The notes under the pieces: generated by a model
Seen by the model: only the letters and a program-made list of their open reading frames with translations
The model's database searches: none
Told to the model about the DNA's origin: nothing
In this document: positions 15,149-23,321 of the stretch, one piece after another
Layout of the letters: the number at the start of each line of letters is the position of its first letter
Numbering within the stretch: the stretch's first letter is position 1
Program-made: the position numbers and the translations under genes
Assembly: GCF_014647915.1 (NCBI RefSeq)
Contig: NZ_BMQC01000024.1
Location: forward strand, 1 to 34,390
Length of the DNA stretch: 34,390 nucleotides
DNA from: Pilimelia terevasa
GTDB taxonomy: Bacteria; Actinomycetota; Actinomycetes; Mycobacteriales; Micromonosporaceae
Direction: 5' to 3'

Positions 15149-15752
15149 CCGCGGAGGTGCCGACCGGGCACCCGAGGCCGTATTGTCCTTACTGGACGTG
15201 GTCGCACCGCTGCGCTCAGCCCACCCCGTTCGGGGTCGGCCGGGTGTACTGTGGATGTTATGTTCACGGCGCCGTGAGGTGGGATACCACTCCGGCACAC
15301 CTGGCCGTACAGACGAGTTATCTGCATCCACGGTCAAGAATGCGTCTCCTGTGGAGCCCCCGACGCCTGCCGGCGGCTAGCATCGGGCTGCCCGGCGGTC
15401 TCGAATTGCCGGCCGACCCACGGAGTGCCTATGAAACCGCACGCACAGTGTCCGACCGTTCCGCGCGGCGACATCGACTGGTTCCGCCGCGCCTGACCAC
15501 CGCACCGATCGCGTCGCGACCGCCCGGGCGAGGCGGTCGGCCCGCCGCCCGGCCTGCCCCATCAGGGAGTGCGGCGCCGCCGTCGTCCCGCGCCGCCCGG
15601 GTGGCGCGACGATCGCCGCGCCGGGCCGCGCCCGTGCGGGGCAGGTTTCCGCGTACGGGGCGGGCTGCTGCCGTAGCCTGGCCGCGGACGGCGCTCCCCG
15701 CCGCCGTCACCGGCGGCCCGACCGGCGCCGGCCCAGGACGGTGGAGGTGCCC
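15149..15752. other. 600-base gap between tsaD and the PPOX gene
   Basis: The stretch has no long convincing gene. It holds a -10-like TAGCAT at 15378-15383, a 21-codon open frame at 15431-15496, a gtggGATAccac hairpin near 15270-15290, and several AT-rich patches (around 15180-15340) that look like promoter DNA. The second half (15500-15750) is extremely GC-rich with no identifiable signal beyond the PPOX ribosome site. I see no tRNA or known riboswitch. Confidence 0.5.
15431..15496 (+). CDS. Possible 21-residue small gene
   Basis: ATG 15431 is preceded by GGAG at 6-7 nt spacing and reads 21 codons: [14 protein letters not shown] followed by IDWFRRA and TGA. A -10-like TAGCAT lies about 50 nt upstream, the right distance for a short leader. 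It could be a real small protein, a leader peptide, or chance; I see no downstream gene it would obviously regulate, since the PPOX gene begins 256 bases later. It has one Cys and a mixed hydrophilic composition, no membrane segment. Confidence 0.3.
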   Translation: MKPHAQCPTVPRGDIDWFRRA

Positions 15753-16151
15753 GTGACCCCGCGACGCAGCCACCGGCTGTCCCTCGACGACCCGCGCCTG
15801 CGCGAGTTCTGGACCCAGCGGCACCTGTGCACCCTCACCACGCTGCGCGCCGACGGACGGCCGCACGTGGTACCCGTCGGCGCCGTCCTCGACCCGGCCG
15901 CCGGCATCGTGCGCGTCATCACCTCCGGGGACACGGCGAAGGCGCGCAACGCCGCCCGCGGGCCGGTCGCGGTCTGCCAGGTCGACGGCGCCCGGTGGTG
16001 CACGCTGGAGGGCCGGGCCGTGATCCGGTCCGCGCCCGAGGCCGTGCGGGACGCCGAGCGGCGCTACGCCGCCCGGTACCGGACGCCGCGGGAGAACCCC
16101 GCCCGCGTCGTGATCGAGATCACCGTCGACCGCGTCCTCGGCTCCCTGTAG
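15753..16151 (+). CDS. PPOX-class (FMN or F420-dependent) split-barrel protein
   Basis: A 132-residue protein of the pyridoxamine 5'-phosphate oxidase-like split-barrel fold: [31 protein letters not shown] at the N terminus (the strand pair binding the cofactor), then [18 protein letters not shown] and [18 protein letters not shown]. Actinomycete members of this shape (the TIGR03618-like group) commonly bind F420; the substrate is not predictable. GTG 15753 is chosen because GGAGG lies exactly 5 nt upstream; earlier in-frame GTGs at 15741 and 15747 overlap that site. It ends 43 nt before cobL, with a hairpin between them. Confidence 0.82.
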   Translation: MTPRRSHRLSLDDPRLREFWTQRHLCTLTTLRADGRPHVVPVGAVLDPAAGIVRVITSGDTAKARNAARGPVAVCQVDGARWCTLEGRAVIRSAPEAVRDAERRYAARYRTPRENPARVVIEITVDRVLGSL

Positions 16152-16161
16152 CCGGACCGGT

Positions 16162-16183
16162 GGCGGCCGCCCGCGCGGCCGCC
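16162..16183 (+). terminator. Hairpin between the PPOX gene and cobL
   Basis: A perfect 9-bp stem (ggcggccgc at 16162-16170, gcggccgcc at 16175-16183) with a 4-nt loop begins 11 nt after the PPOX stop and ends 12 nt before the cobL start. It could terminate the PPOX transcript or lower read-through into cobL. Confidence 0.5.
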
Positions 16184-16194
16184 GCTACGGTCGG

Positions 16195-17409
16195 GTGGTG
16201 AGCGGACCCAGGATCAGCGTGGTCGGGATCGGCGCGGACGGCTGGGCCGGCCTGGCCGCGGACAGCCAGCGCGCCCTCGCCGACGCCGAGGTCGTCTGGG
16301 GCGGCCGCCGCCAGCTCGACCTGCTGCCCGCCGACGTCACCGCCGCCCGGGAACCCTGGCCCACGCCGCTGACCCCCGCCCTGCCCGCGCTCCTGGACCG
16401 GTACGCCGGCCGCCGCGTAGCCGTCCTGGCCAGCGGCGACCCGATGTGGTTCGGCATCGGGGCCACCCTCAGCCGGCTGTGCGGCGCCGACCGGCTGGCC
16501 GTCCTGCCGCACCCCTCCGCGCTGAGTCTCGCCGCCGCCCGGCTCGGCTGGCCCCTGGACGAGGTCGCCGTCCGGTCGGCGTGCGGGCGGCCGGTCGCGG
16601 CGCTGCAGCCGGCGGTCCAGCCGGGGCGGCGGCTGCTCGTGCTCAGCGCGGGCGCCGACACCCCGCGCGAGGTCGCCGCGCTGCTCGTCGCCCGCGGACT
16701 CGCCGACAGCCGGCTGACCGTCCTCGCGCAGCTCGGCGGCCCGGCCGCGCACACCCGGCACGGCGTCGCCCGGGACTGGGCCGACGGCCTGGCCGACGTC
16801 GACCCGCTGCACGTGCTGGCCGTGGAGTGCGCCACCGGTGTACCGCCGCTGCCCACCGTCCCCGGGCTCCCCGACGAGGTGTACGCCCACGACGGCCAGC
16901 TCACCAAGCGGGAGATCCGGGCCGTCACCGTCGCGCGGCTGGCCCCCGCGCCGGGCCAGCTCCTCTGGGACGTCGGCGGCGGCGCCGGCAGCGTCGCCAT
17001 CGAGTGGGCGCGCACCCACCGCACCTGCCGGGCCGTCGCCGTCGAGCGCGACCCCGAGCGGGCCGCGCGGCTGGGCGTCAACGCCGCCGCCCTCGGCGTA
17101 CCGGAGGTGTCCGTCGTGGTCGGCACCGCCCCGGCGGCGCTCGCCGACCTGCCCCCGCCGGACGCCGTCTTCGTCGGCGGCGGCGTCACCGCGCCGGGCG
17201 TGCTGGACCTGTGCCACGCCGCGCTGCGCCCAGGCGGGCGCCTGGTCGTCAACGCGGTGACCATGGAGTCCGAGGCGCTGGTCCTGCGCTGGTGCGCGGC
17301 GGTCGGCGGGGATCTGAGCCGGATCGCCGTGAGCCGGCCCGCCGCCGTCGGCGGCTTCACGTCCTGGCGGCCGATGCTGCCGGTGACCCAGTGGGTGGTG
17401 ACCCGGTGA
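16195..17409 (+). CDS. cobL: Precorrin-6Y C5,15-methyltransferase (decarboxylating), CbiE-CbiT fusion
   Basis: CobL methylates precorrin-6B at C5 and C15 and decarboxylates the acetate at C12, giving precorrin-8X. The 404-residue protein has an N-terminal tetrapyrrole methylase (CbiE-like) half beginning [10 protein letters not shown], with a [10 protein letters not shown]-like loop. The C-terminal CbiT-like half starts near [10 protein letters not shown] with SAM motif [13 protein letters not shown] around residue 259. Two adjacent GTGs (16195, 16198) are possible starts and no clear ribosome site is seen. It is the first gene of cobL-cobM-cobK, each joined by a GTGA overlap. No cobalamin riboswitch is visible before it. 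Confidence 0.93.
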   Translation: MVSGPRISVVGIGADGWAGLAADSQRALADAEVVWGGRRQLDLLPADVTAAREPWPTPLTPALPALLDRYAGRRVAVLASGDPMWFGIGATLSRLCGADRLAVLPHPSALSLAAARLGWPLDEVAVRSACGRPVAALQPAVQPGRRLLVLSAGADTPREVAALLVARGLADSRLTVLAQLGGPAAHTRHGVARDWADGLADVDPLHVLAVECATGVPPLPTVPGLPDEVYAHDGQLTKREIRAVTVARLAPAPGQLLWDVGGGAGSVAIEWARTHRTCRAVAVERDPERAARLGVNAAALGVPEVSVVVGTAPAALADLPPPDAVFVGGGVTAPGVLDLCHAALRPGGRLVVNAVTMESEALVLRWCAAVGGDLSRIAVSRPAAVGGFTSWRPMLPVTQWVVTR

Positions 17410-18176
17410 CCGTGCACTTCATCGGCGCCGGGCCGGGCGCCGCCGACCTGATCACCGTCCGCGGCCGCGCGCTGGTCGCCGCCGCGCCGGTGTGCCTGTA
17501 CGCCGGCAGCCTCGTCCCCGACGCCCTCCTCGCCCACTGCCCGGCCGGCGCGCGCCTGGTGGACACGGCGCTGCTGAGCCTCGACGAGATCGTCGACGAG
17601 ATGACCGCCGCGCACGCCGCCGGGGCGGACGTGGCCCGCCTGCACTCGGGCGACCCGTCGGTGTACTCGGCGATGGCCGAGCAGATGCGCCGGCTCGACG
17701 CCGCGGGCGTCCCGTACGACGTGACCCCCGGCGTGCCGGCGTACGCGGCCGCCGCCGCCAGCCTGGCCCGCGAGCTGACCGTCCCCGGGGTCGCCCAGTC
17801 GGTGATCCTCACCCGGACGGCCGCCCGGGCCACGCCGATGCCGGCCGGCGAGGACCTGGCGACCCTGGGGGCCAGCCGGGCCACGATGGTGCTGCACCTG
17901 GCCGTCCAGCGGATCGACGCGCTCGTCGCCGAGCTGCTGCCGGTGTACGGGGCGGACTGCCCGGTCGCGGTCGTGGCGCGGGCCAGCCGGCCGGACGAGC
18001 TGATCGTGCGCGGGACGCTGGCGGACATTGCCGCCGCCGTCCACGCCGCCGGGATCCGCCGGACCGCCGTCGTCGTGGTCGGCGCGGCGCTCACCGCGGC
18101 GCAGTTCCCGGACAGCCACCTGTACTCGGCCGCCCGCTGCCGCGCCGCGCCCGGGGACGGCGGAGAGCCGGCGTGA
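17406..18176 (+). CDS. cobM: Precorrin-4 C11-methyltransferase
   Basis: CobM adds the C11 methyl group to precorrin-4, giving precorrin-5. The 256-residue protein is a single tetrapyrrole (corrin/porphyrin) methylase domain: [18 protein letters not shown] at the N terminus, [24 protein letters not shown] and [14 protein letters not shown], the pattern that separates C11 methylases from the other members. GTG 17406 overlaps the cobL stop by 4 nt, and its own stop overlaps cobK. Confidence 0.94.
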   Translation: MTVHFIGAGPGAADLITVRGRALVAAAPVCLYAGSLVPDALLAHCPAGARLVDTALLSLDEIVDEMTAAHAAGADVARLHSGDPSVYSAMAEQMRRLDAAGVPYDVTPGVPAYAAAAASLARELTVPGVAQSVILTRTAARATPMPAGEDLATLGASRATMVLHLAVQRIDALVAELLPVYGADCPVAVVARASRPDELIVRGTLADIAAAVHAAGIRRTAVVVVGAALTAAQFPDSHLYSAARCRAAPGDGGEPA

Positions 18177-18949
18177 CGGCGCCGGGGCCGCGGTCGTTGC
18201 TGGTGCTCGGCGGTACCACCGAGGGGCGGGCGCTCGCCGAGGCGCTGGCCGCGGACCCGACGTGGCACGTGACCACCTCGCTCGCGGGGCGGGTGAGCCG
18301 GCCGCGGCTGGCGCCCGGTACCCACCGGGCCGGCGGGTTCGGCGGCGCGGACGGCCTGGCCGACTGGCTGCGCGCGCACCGCGTCGCCGCCGTCGTGGAC
18401 GCCACCCACCCGTTCGCCGCGCGGATCACGGCGAACGCCGCGGACGCCTGCGCCCGGGTCGGAGTACCGCTGCTGGTGGTGCAGCGGCCGGGCTGGGCCG
18501 AGGGCACCGGCGACCGCTGGCACCGCGTGCCGTCGCTGGCGGCCGCCGCCGAGGCGCTGCGGAATGCGGAGTGCGGCGGGTCGGGGCGCCCGCTGCGGGT
18601 GCTGCTGGCGACCGGCCGCCAGAGCCTGCCGGCGTTCGCGGACTGTGCCGGGGTCCACTTTGTCGCGCGGATGGTCGACCCGCCGGACGGGCCGCTGCCG
18701 CCGGACTGCGCCGTGCTGCTCTCCCGCGGCCCGTTCACCGTCGAGGGCGAGCGGGCGCTGCTGGCGCGGCACGCCGTCGACCTGGTGGTCAGCAAGGACA
18801 GCGGGGGCGCGGCGACCGTGGCGAAGCTGGTGGCCGCGCGCGAGCGCGGGATTCCGGTGCTGCTCGTCGACCGGCCCGCCCTGCCCGCGGGGGTGCGGGC
18901 GGTGCCCGACCCGGCGGCGGCGCTGGCGTGGCTCGCCGCGCGCGACTGA
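18173..18949 (+). CDS. cobK: Precorrin-6A reductase
   Basis: CobK uses NADPH to reduce precorrin-6A to precorrin-6B, between CobM and CobL in the aerobic pathway. The 258-residue Rossmann-like protein shows [17 protein letters not shown] (nucleotide loop), [12 protein letters not shown] and [15 protein letters not shown], all typical of CobK/CbiJ. GTG 18173 overlaps the cobM stop. It is the last gene of this operon and converges on the minus-strand genes that follow. Confidence 0.93.
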   Translation: MTAPGPRSLLVLGGTTEGRALAEALAADPTWHVTTSLAGRVSRPRLAPGTHRAGGFGGADGLADWLRAHRVAAVVDATHPFAARITANAADACARVGVPLLVVQRPGWAEGTGDRWHRVPSLAAAAEALRNAECGGSGRPLRVLLATGRQSLPAFADCAGVHFVARMVDPPDGPLPPDCAVLLSRGPFTVEGERALLARHAVDLVVSKDSGGAATVAKLVAARERGIPVLLVDRPALPAGVRAVPDPAAALAWLAARD

Positions 18950-18988
18950 GCGAGCCGGGCCGCGGCGGTCGGGGAGCGGCGGCGACGG

Positions 18989-19285
18989 TCAGTCGGGCGC
19001 GGCGGCGGTCCGGGAGCGGGCCACCCGCAGGCCGCCGAAGATCAGCAGGACGACGCCCGCGGCCGGAGCCGCCCACTGGACGATCCGGTTCGTGCGGATT
19101 TTCTCGTCGTAGGTGTTGACCCGCTCGGCGCCGAAGCGGCCGCGGTCGACGCAGGTCTGACCCGGCGTCATGGGCACGCCTTCACAGCGGGGGGCCGGTG
19201 AGAGGGCGGCCATGATGCCGAGGACGACGAGGAACAGGCCGACGACGACCGTCCCCCAGGTGGACCAGATCTGCTTGAACCGCAT
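18989..19285 (-). CDS. Small protein with two membrane helices
   Basis: A 98-residue protein: helix 1 (TVVVGLFLVVLGIMAALS), an outside loop of about 40 residues with a Cys pair (CEGVPMTPGQTCVDRG) and a YDEK segment, helix 2 (WAAPAAGVVLLIFGGLRV) and a basic tail. The MxPGxxC loop occurs in a group of small actinomycete membrane proteins of unknown role, from memory. ATG 19285 gives a plausible N terminus (MRFKQIW); GGGAGG lies somewhat far upstream. It lies between cobK and the cassette and is convergent with cobK. Confidence 0.65.
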   Translation of the reverse strand: MRFKQIWSTWGTVVVGLFLVVLGIMAALSPAPRCEGVPMTPGQTCVDRGRFGAERVNTYDEKIRTNRIVQWAAPAAGVVLLIFGGLRVARSRTAAAPD

Positions 19286-19398
19286 CAGGGTGCGCCGCCT
19301 CCCGCCGGTGGAGCGGCACCGGTGCGCCGCCCGCGATGAGCCGAACTGTAGGCGCGCCTCGCCAGCCGGGTCGCCCCTGCGTCGGCTGTCCGACATGG

Positions 19399-19421
19399 GC
19401 GGTCGTCACGCACGCGACCGC
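19399..19421 (-). terminator. Hairpin after the XRE regulator
   Basis: A 7-bp perfect stem (gcggtcg at 19399-19405, cgaccgc at 19415-19421) with a 9-nt loop starts 4 nt past the TAG of the regulator (19426-19428). Confidence 0.5.
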
Positions 19422-19425
19422 GGCA

Positions 19426-20265
19426 CTACATCTCGGCCAGCACCGCGGCGACTAGCCGGCGGGCGTCTCCGCCGTAGACCGCGCTCGCCTGCAGGTCCTC
19501 GAAGATGCGCAGGTACAGGGCGATCTCGCAGGGCCGGGTGATTTTCAGTTCGGCCGACGGCAGCTCTACCAGCACCGAAGACTCGTCGAACATCCAGAAA
19601 CCGACGATCGAGCTCGGATTCACTGTCCTCGTCTGTGGCACGATTCCCAGGCTGACTGTCGGACGTTTCATGGCTACCAGTAGCTCCCGGAGTTGGGTCC
19701 GGTGGTCGCTGTGGCTTGCGTATTTTGTCCGAAGTACAGATTCGGCCAAGACGACAAGGACGCGCTTCGTACCCCGCAGCGCCTGCTGAGATCTGCTCTG
19801 ACGCAGCTTGACAACGTCCTCGGTGTCGTCTGGGAGGTCGTAGAAATCCCGCCAGTACCTCACGATCGCCGCTGTATACGCAGGGGTCTGGAAGATGCCG
19901 GGGACCACGGTGATTTCATAGTTTCTGAAAACTGTGGTCGATTCATATAGCGAGGTCTGGTTTCGGCCGCCGGCATTGCGCATCCCAGCTCTGATGCGGG
20001 TCCGCCACTGCGTGTATGCGTCCTCGACAACGAGTAGTGTCGACAGTAGATCTTCTTCTTCCTGATGTGATACCCGGCAGCAGCGACACCACGCCCTCAA
20101 TTGAGACACGGTCGGCAGGTGGTGACCATTTTCGATCTTGCTGATCCACGTGAAATGCACACCGATAGCGACAGCCAGGGCTCGACCCGTCAAGTCCGCG
20201 AGCTTTCGGATTCGACGGAGTCGGGCACCCAGCGCGATCCGCGCTTCCTCAGGGCCTGTACTCAT
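19426..20265 (-). CDS. XRE-family regulator with DUF5753-type C-terminal domain
   Basis: A 279-residue regulator. Residues about 10-65 are an XRE helix-turn-helix (LGARLRRIRKLADLTGRALA, then GVHFTWISKIENGHHLPT). The remainder is a DUF5753-type domain (ESTTVFRNYEITVVPGIFQTPAYTAAIVRY, LRQSRSQQALRG, LVVLAESVLR, VSLGIVPQ, FWMFDESSVLVELPSAELKI). Such regulators are numerous in filamentous actinomycetes; some, in the WhiJ/AbaA group, work with a small neighbour. Here the neighbours are a DUF6879-like protein and a 67-residue protein, and the start overlaps the end of the former by 17 nt, so the three form one operon. ATG 20265 follows a GAGG-poor leader. Its base composition is lower in GC than the surrounding cob genes. 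Confidence 0.82.
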   Translation of the reverse strand: MSTGPEEARIALGARLRRIRKLADLTGRALAVAIGVHFTWISKIENGHHLPTVSQLRAWCRCCRVSHQEEEDLLSTLLVVEDAYTQWRTRIRAGMRNAGGRNQTSLYESTTVFRNYEITVVPGIFQTPAYTAAIVRYWRDFYDLPDDTEDVVKLRQSRSQQALRGTKRVLVVLAESVLRTKYASHSDHRTQLRELLVAMKRPTVSLGIVPQTRTVNPSSIVGFWMFDESSVLVELPSAELKITRPCEIALYLRIFEDLQASAVYGGDARRLVAAVLAEM

Positions 20266-20779
20266 GGTGAGGCGAAGCCATGTTCCATGCGCGGGCGAAA
20301 CTTCGGGTGGCGGCCTCCACCAGTTCAGCATCATCGACAAGAGAGAATCCCGCCGGCCGAAGCTCGGCGTCGAAGTGCAGGTACAAGAGTTCCCGACCGT
20401 CGAGGATGTAGAAGTCGTTGGCGGGGAACAGATCGAAAACGAGATCCCTGCGCTTCAGCCAGCGGGTGCTGTCTCCGGCGGCGTCCAGTCGGGCCACCTG
20501 CGCGTACGTGAAACGCCAGTAGTCGTTCAGTGGCTCGTCAACGACTTTGATCCGTCGGACGATCTTGCCCTCCGCGCGGAGCTTTTCCATGTACGGGATC
20601 CACTCGTCGTAGTACGCCCAGTCGACGGTCCCGTCTGCGAGCCACTGCTGGTAACGCGGCTGCGTGGTGTCGCTGGCATAGTACCGCTGGAACTCCATCC
20701 GCCAACGGGAGTGCGCGACATTCTCCAGCTTTGCGACGAATTCATCTTCGGACAGTTCCTGGTACATCGATCTAGTCAC
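20249..20779 (-). CDS. DUF6879-like protein, middle gene of the cassette
   Basis: A 176-residue soluble protein of the DUF6879 kind: an acidic/aromatic N-terminal helix, WRMEFQRYYASD, a WL-Y-E-WIPYMEKLRAEGK segment, the core RRIKVVDEPLNDYWRF, and DFYILDGRELLYLHFDAE near the C terminus. No catalytic residues are obvious. GTG 20779 overlaps the stop of the small gene by 8 nt; an ATG at 20767 is an alternative. The 3' end overlaps the XRE gene by 17 nt. The gene is intact, in contrast to the deleted copy at 6913-7322. Confidence 0.72.
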   Translation of the reverse strand: MTRSMYQELSEDEFVAKLENVAHSRWRMEFQRYYASDTTQPRYQQWLADGTVDWAYYDEWIPYMEKLRAEGKIVRRIKVVDEPLNDYWRFTYAQVARLDAAGDSTRWLKRRDLVFDLFPANDFYILDGRELLYLHFDAELRPAGFSLVDDAELVEAATRSFARAWNMASPHHEYRP

Positions 20780-20975
20780 GTCCCTGGAACAACGACATCA
20801 TGCGCGCGGGGATCTCCACCACGGTCTCACCCGCCGGGATGCCCATCCTTATCAGAGTGTCAGGATCATCAACTACCCATCCCTGCACCAGGTATGTGCC
20901 CTGGTCCGTCCTGAATAGCGAAGGGCAGCCGTTCATGTTGCTGCCCGGGTCCTTGCCCAGAAATTCGATCTCCAC
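20772..20975 (-). CDS. Small protein, first gene of the intact cassette
   Basis: A 67-residue protein with CPSLFRTDQGTYLVQGWVV and GETVVEIPARM, matching the 58-residue product of 6740-6916. It has no signal or membrane segment. GTG 20975 has GGGGAG 7-8 nt upstream; GC-poor codons match the rest of the cassette. As first gene it follows a 190-base gap that probably holds the operon promoter. The role is unknown; a regulatory partner or antagonist of the XRE regulator is an inference from operon position. Confidence 0.65.
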   Translation of the reverse strand: MEIEFLGKDPGSNMNGCPSLFRTDQGTYLVQGWVVDDPDTLIRMGIPAGETVVEIPARMMSLFQGRD

Positions 20976-21022
20976 AGGTCGCTCCCCGGTCCCTCGTAAA
21001 CTCGGCTATCGGAGGTCCGTCC

Positions 21023-21051
21023 ATCGTCGACTGTTTCGGTCGAGTGGTCAA
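21023..21051 (-). promoter_or_regulatory. Possible promoter of the intact cassette
   Basis: On the minus strand TTGACC (21051-21046), 17 nt of spacer and GACGAT (21028-21023) resemble a vegetative promoter with a weak -10. It lies about 50 nt before the small gene start. The region is AT-richer than the flanks. Confidence 0.3.
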
Positions 21052-21168
21052 GCTCAACCTTTCTCAACATCGCACGTTCGTGAGTGAATCTAATGGGTCG
21101 TTCCGCGCGCTGGCCGGCCATGCCGAGTGCAGGTGCTGCGAGGAAGGATGGATCGTGGGCGCGTGGAG

Positions 21169-22698
21169 TCAGGAGGGGTAGGAGCGCGGGGTGTACACGG
21201 CGCCGCCCGGTGCCACCCGGGTCTGGGAGGAGCCGATGATCACCAGGCAGCGCATGTCGACGGTGTCGGGGTCGAGGTCGGACAGCCGCACCACCCGGAG
21301 CTGTTCTCCCGGCTCGCCGACGGCCCGGCCGACGACGACCGGCGTGTCCGGCGCGCGGTGGGCCAGGAACAGGTCGCGGACCTCGGCGATCCGGTTGCGC
21401 GCCCGCGACGCCGGGTTGTACAGCGCCACCACGAGGTCGGCGGTCGCGGCCGCGGCCAGCCGCCGGGCGACGACGTCCCACGGCTTGAGCCGGTCCGACA
21501 GCGAGATCAGGCAGAAGTCGTGGCCCAGCGGCGCGCCGACCCGGCTGGCGACGGCCTGCGCGGCGGTGACCCCGGGCAGGACCCGGACGGGCACGGACCG
21601 CCACCGGGGCGCGGCCGCGACCTCCAGGACGGCGGCGGCCATGGCGAAGACGCCCGGGTCGCCCGAGGAGACGACGGCGACCCGCCGGCCCCGGGCGGCG
21701 AGGTCGAGGGCGAACTCCGCCCGCTCGGCCTCGACCTGGTTGTCGGAGCGGTGCCGGCGCTGGCGCGGGTTGGGCGGCACGCGGTCGACGTACGGCGCGT
21801 AGCCGACGAGGTCGTCGGCCTCGGCGAGCGCGCGGGCCGCCTCGGGGGTGAGCCAGTCCCGGCCGGCGGGACCGAGCCCCACGACGGTGACCCCGGCGCC
21901 GACCTCGGCCGCGGAGAGCGGCGTCGCGGCCGGCGGGGCCGCCGCGGGACCGGCGTCGGGCGGGCTGCCGGCGGCGGGCGCGCCGAGGCGGCTGGGGAGG
22001 ACCGCGACGGCGAAGTACGGGACGTGGGCGGGGTCGACGTCGCGCAGGCGCGCCACCCGCTCGCCGGGCTGGCTGGCGTGGGAGACGTACCACGCCTCGT
22101 CGAGCCGGCCGGCGTCGGCCAGCGCGGCGCGCACCGCGCCGAAGGTCCGGCCCAGCTTCATCACCACGGCCGGCTGGTCGCCGGCCAGGTGCGCGGCCAG
22201 CGCGTCGGGCGGGAGCGTGCCGGGCAGGATCCGCAGCGTCTCGTCGCGCTCGGCCAGCGGCCGGCCCAGCGCCGCGGCGGCGGCGCTGACCGAGGTCACG
22301 CCCGGTACGACGGTGGTCGGGTAGCGGGTCGACAGCCGCTTGTGCAGGTGCTGGTAGGAGCCGTAGAGGAAGGGGTCCCCCTCGGACAGCACGACGACCG
22401 TCCGGCCGGCGTCGAGGTGGGCGGCGAGGCGGGCCGCGGCGGCGGCGTAGAAGTCGTCGAGGGCGCCGCGGTAGCCGCCGGGGTGGTCGGTGGTCTCGAC
22501 GGTCACCGGGTACACCAGCGCCTCCTCGACCGCCGCCGCGGGCAGGTACGGGGCGGCCGCGGCGCGGGCGTTGCTGCGGCCGTGGCGGGCGCTGTGGTAC
22601 GCCACGACGTCGGCGGCGCCGATCAGCCGCGCGGCCTTGACCGTGACCAGGTCGGGGTCGCCGGGCCCCACCCCGACGCCGTACAGCCGGCCCGTCAC
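21169..22698 (-). CDS. cobIJ: Fused precorrin-2 C20- and precorrin-3B C17-methyltransferase
   Basis: A 509-residue fusion. The N-terminal half, to about residue 245 ([18 protein letters not shown], then [18 protein letters not shown]), is a CobI C20 methylase making precorrin-3A. A 30-residue Ala/Pro/Gly linker follows. The C-terminal half ([48 protein letters not shown]) is CobJ, which contracts the ring to precorrin-4 after CobG. The same fusion is known in mycobacteria. GTG 22698 overlaps the cobH stop (GTGA). It is the last gene of cobG-cobH-cobIJ. Confidence 0.94.
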   Translation of the reverse strand: MTGRLYGVGVGPGDPDLVTVKAARLIGAADVVAYHSARHGRSNARAAAAPYLPAAAVEEALVYPVTVETTDHPGGYRGALDDFYAAAAARLAAHLDAGRTVVVLSEGDPFLYGSYQHLHKRLSTRYPTTVVPGVTSVSAAAAALGRPLAERDETLRILPGTLPPDALAAHLAGDQPAVVMKLGRTFGAVRAALADAGRLDEAWYVSHASQPGERVARLRDVDPAHVPYFAVAVLPSRLGAPAAGSPPDAGPAAAPPAATPLSAAEVGAGVTVVGLGPAGRDWLTPEAARALAEADDLVGYAPYVDRVPPNPRQRRHRSDNQVEAERAEFALDLAARGRRVAVVSSGDPGVFAMAAAVLEVAAAPRWRSVPVRVLPGVTAAQAVASRVGAPLGHDFCLISLSDRLKPWDVVARRLAAAATADLVVALYNPASRARNRIAEVRDLFLAHRAPDTPVVVGRAVGEPGEQLRVVRLSDLDPDTVDMRCLVIIGSSQTRVAPGGAVYTPRSYPS

Positions 22699-23321
22699 CG
22701 CTCGGACTCGCTGGCCAGGGCGTTGAGCGCGGCGGCGGTCATCGCGCTGCCGCCGCGCCGCCCGCGGACCACCAGGTACTCCAGGCCGAGGGTGTTGGCG
22801 GCGAGCGCGTCCTTGGACTCGGCCGCGCCGATGAAGCCGACCGGTACGCCGAGGACCGCGGCCGGCCGCGGCGCGCCCGCGGCGACCAGGTCGAGCAGGT
22901 GGAACAGCGCCGTCGGGGCGTTCCCGATCGCCACCACGGCGCCGGCCAGGCGGTCGCCCCACAGTGCGAGGGCGGCGGCGCTGCGCGTGGTGCCCAGCCG
23001 CGCGGCCAGGTCGGGGACCGCCGGGTCGCGCAGGGTGCAGACGACCTCGTTGTCGGCCGGCAGGCGGCGGCGGGTGACACCCGCGGCGACCATGTGCGCG
23101 TCGGTGAGGATCGGCGCCCCCGCCCGCAGCGCGGCCCGGGCCGCGGCCACGACGCCCGGCGACCAGGCCAGGTCGCGGACGAGGTCGACCTGCCCGCAGG
23201 CGTGGATCATCCGTACCGCGACCTGCGCGACGTCGGCCGGGATCCCGGCGAGGTCGGCCTCGGCCCGGATCGTGGCGAACGACCGGCGGTAGATCTCCGC
23301 CCCGTCCCTGATGTAGCTCAC
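22695..23321 (-). CDS. cobH: Precorrin-8X methylmutase
   Basis: CobH moves the methyl group from C11 to C12 in precorrin-8X, making hydrogenobyrinate. The 208-residue protein has [30 protein letters not shown] (containing the catalytic His), [12 protein letters not shown] and VIGxNAPTALF-like ([14 protein letters not shown]) signatures, with [15 protein letters not shown] near the C terminus. GTG 23321 has GGAGG 5 nt upstream and overlaps the cobG stop; its own stop overlaps cobIJ. Confidence 0.94.
   Translation of the reverse strand: MSYIRDGAEIYRRSFATIRAEADLAGIPADVAQVAVRMIHACGQVDLVRDLAWSPGVVAAARAALRAGAPILTDAHMVAAGVTRRRLPADNEVVCTLRDPAVPDLAARLGTTRSAAALALWGDRLAGAVVAIGNAPTALFHLLDLVAAGAPRPAAVLGVPVGFIGAAESKDALAANTLGLEYLVVRGRRGGSAMTAAALNALASESER

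Noticed and set aside
20976-21168. Additional small gene between the cassette and cobIJ
   Set aside because: No frame with a ribosome site; the stretch looks like the promoter region of the cassette.
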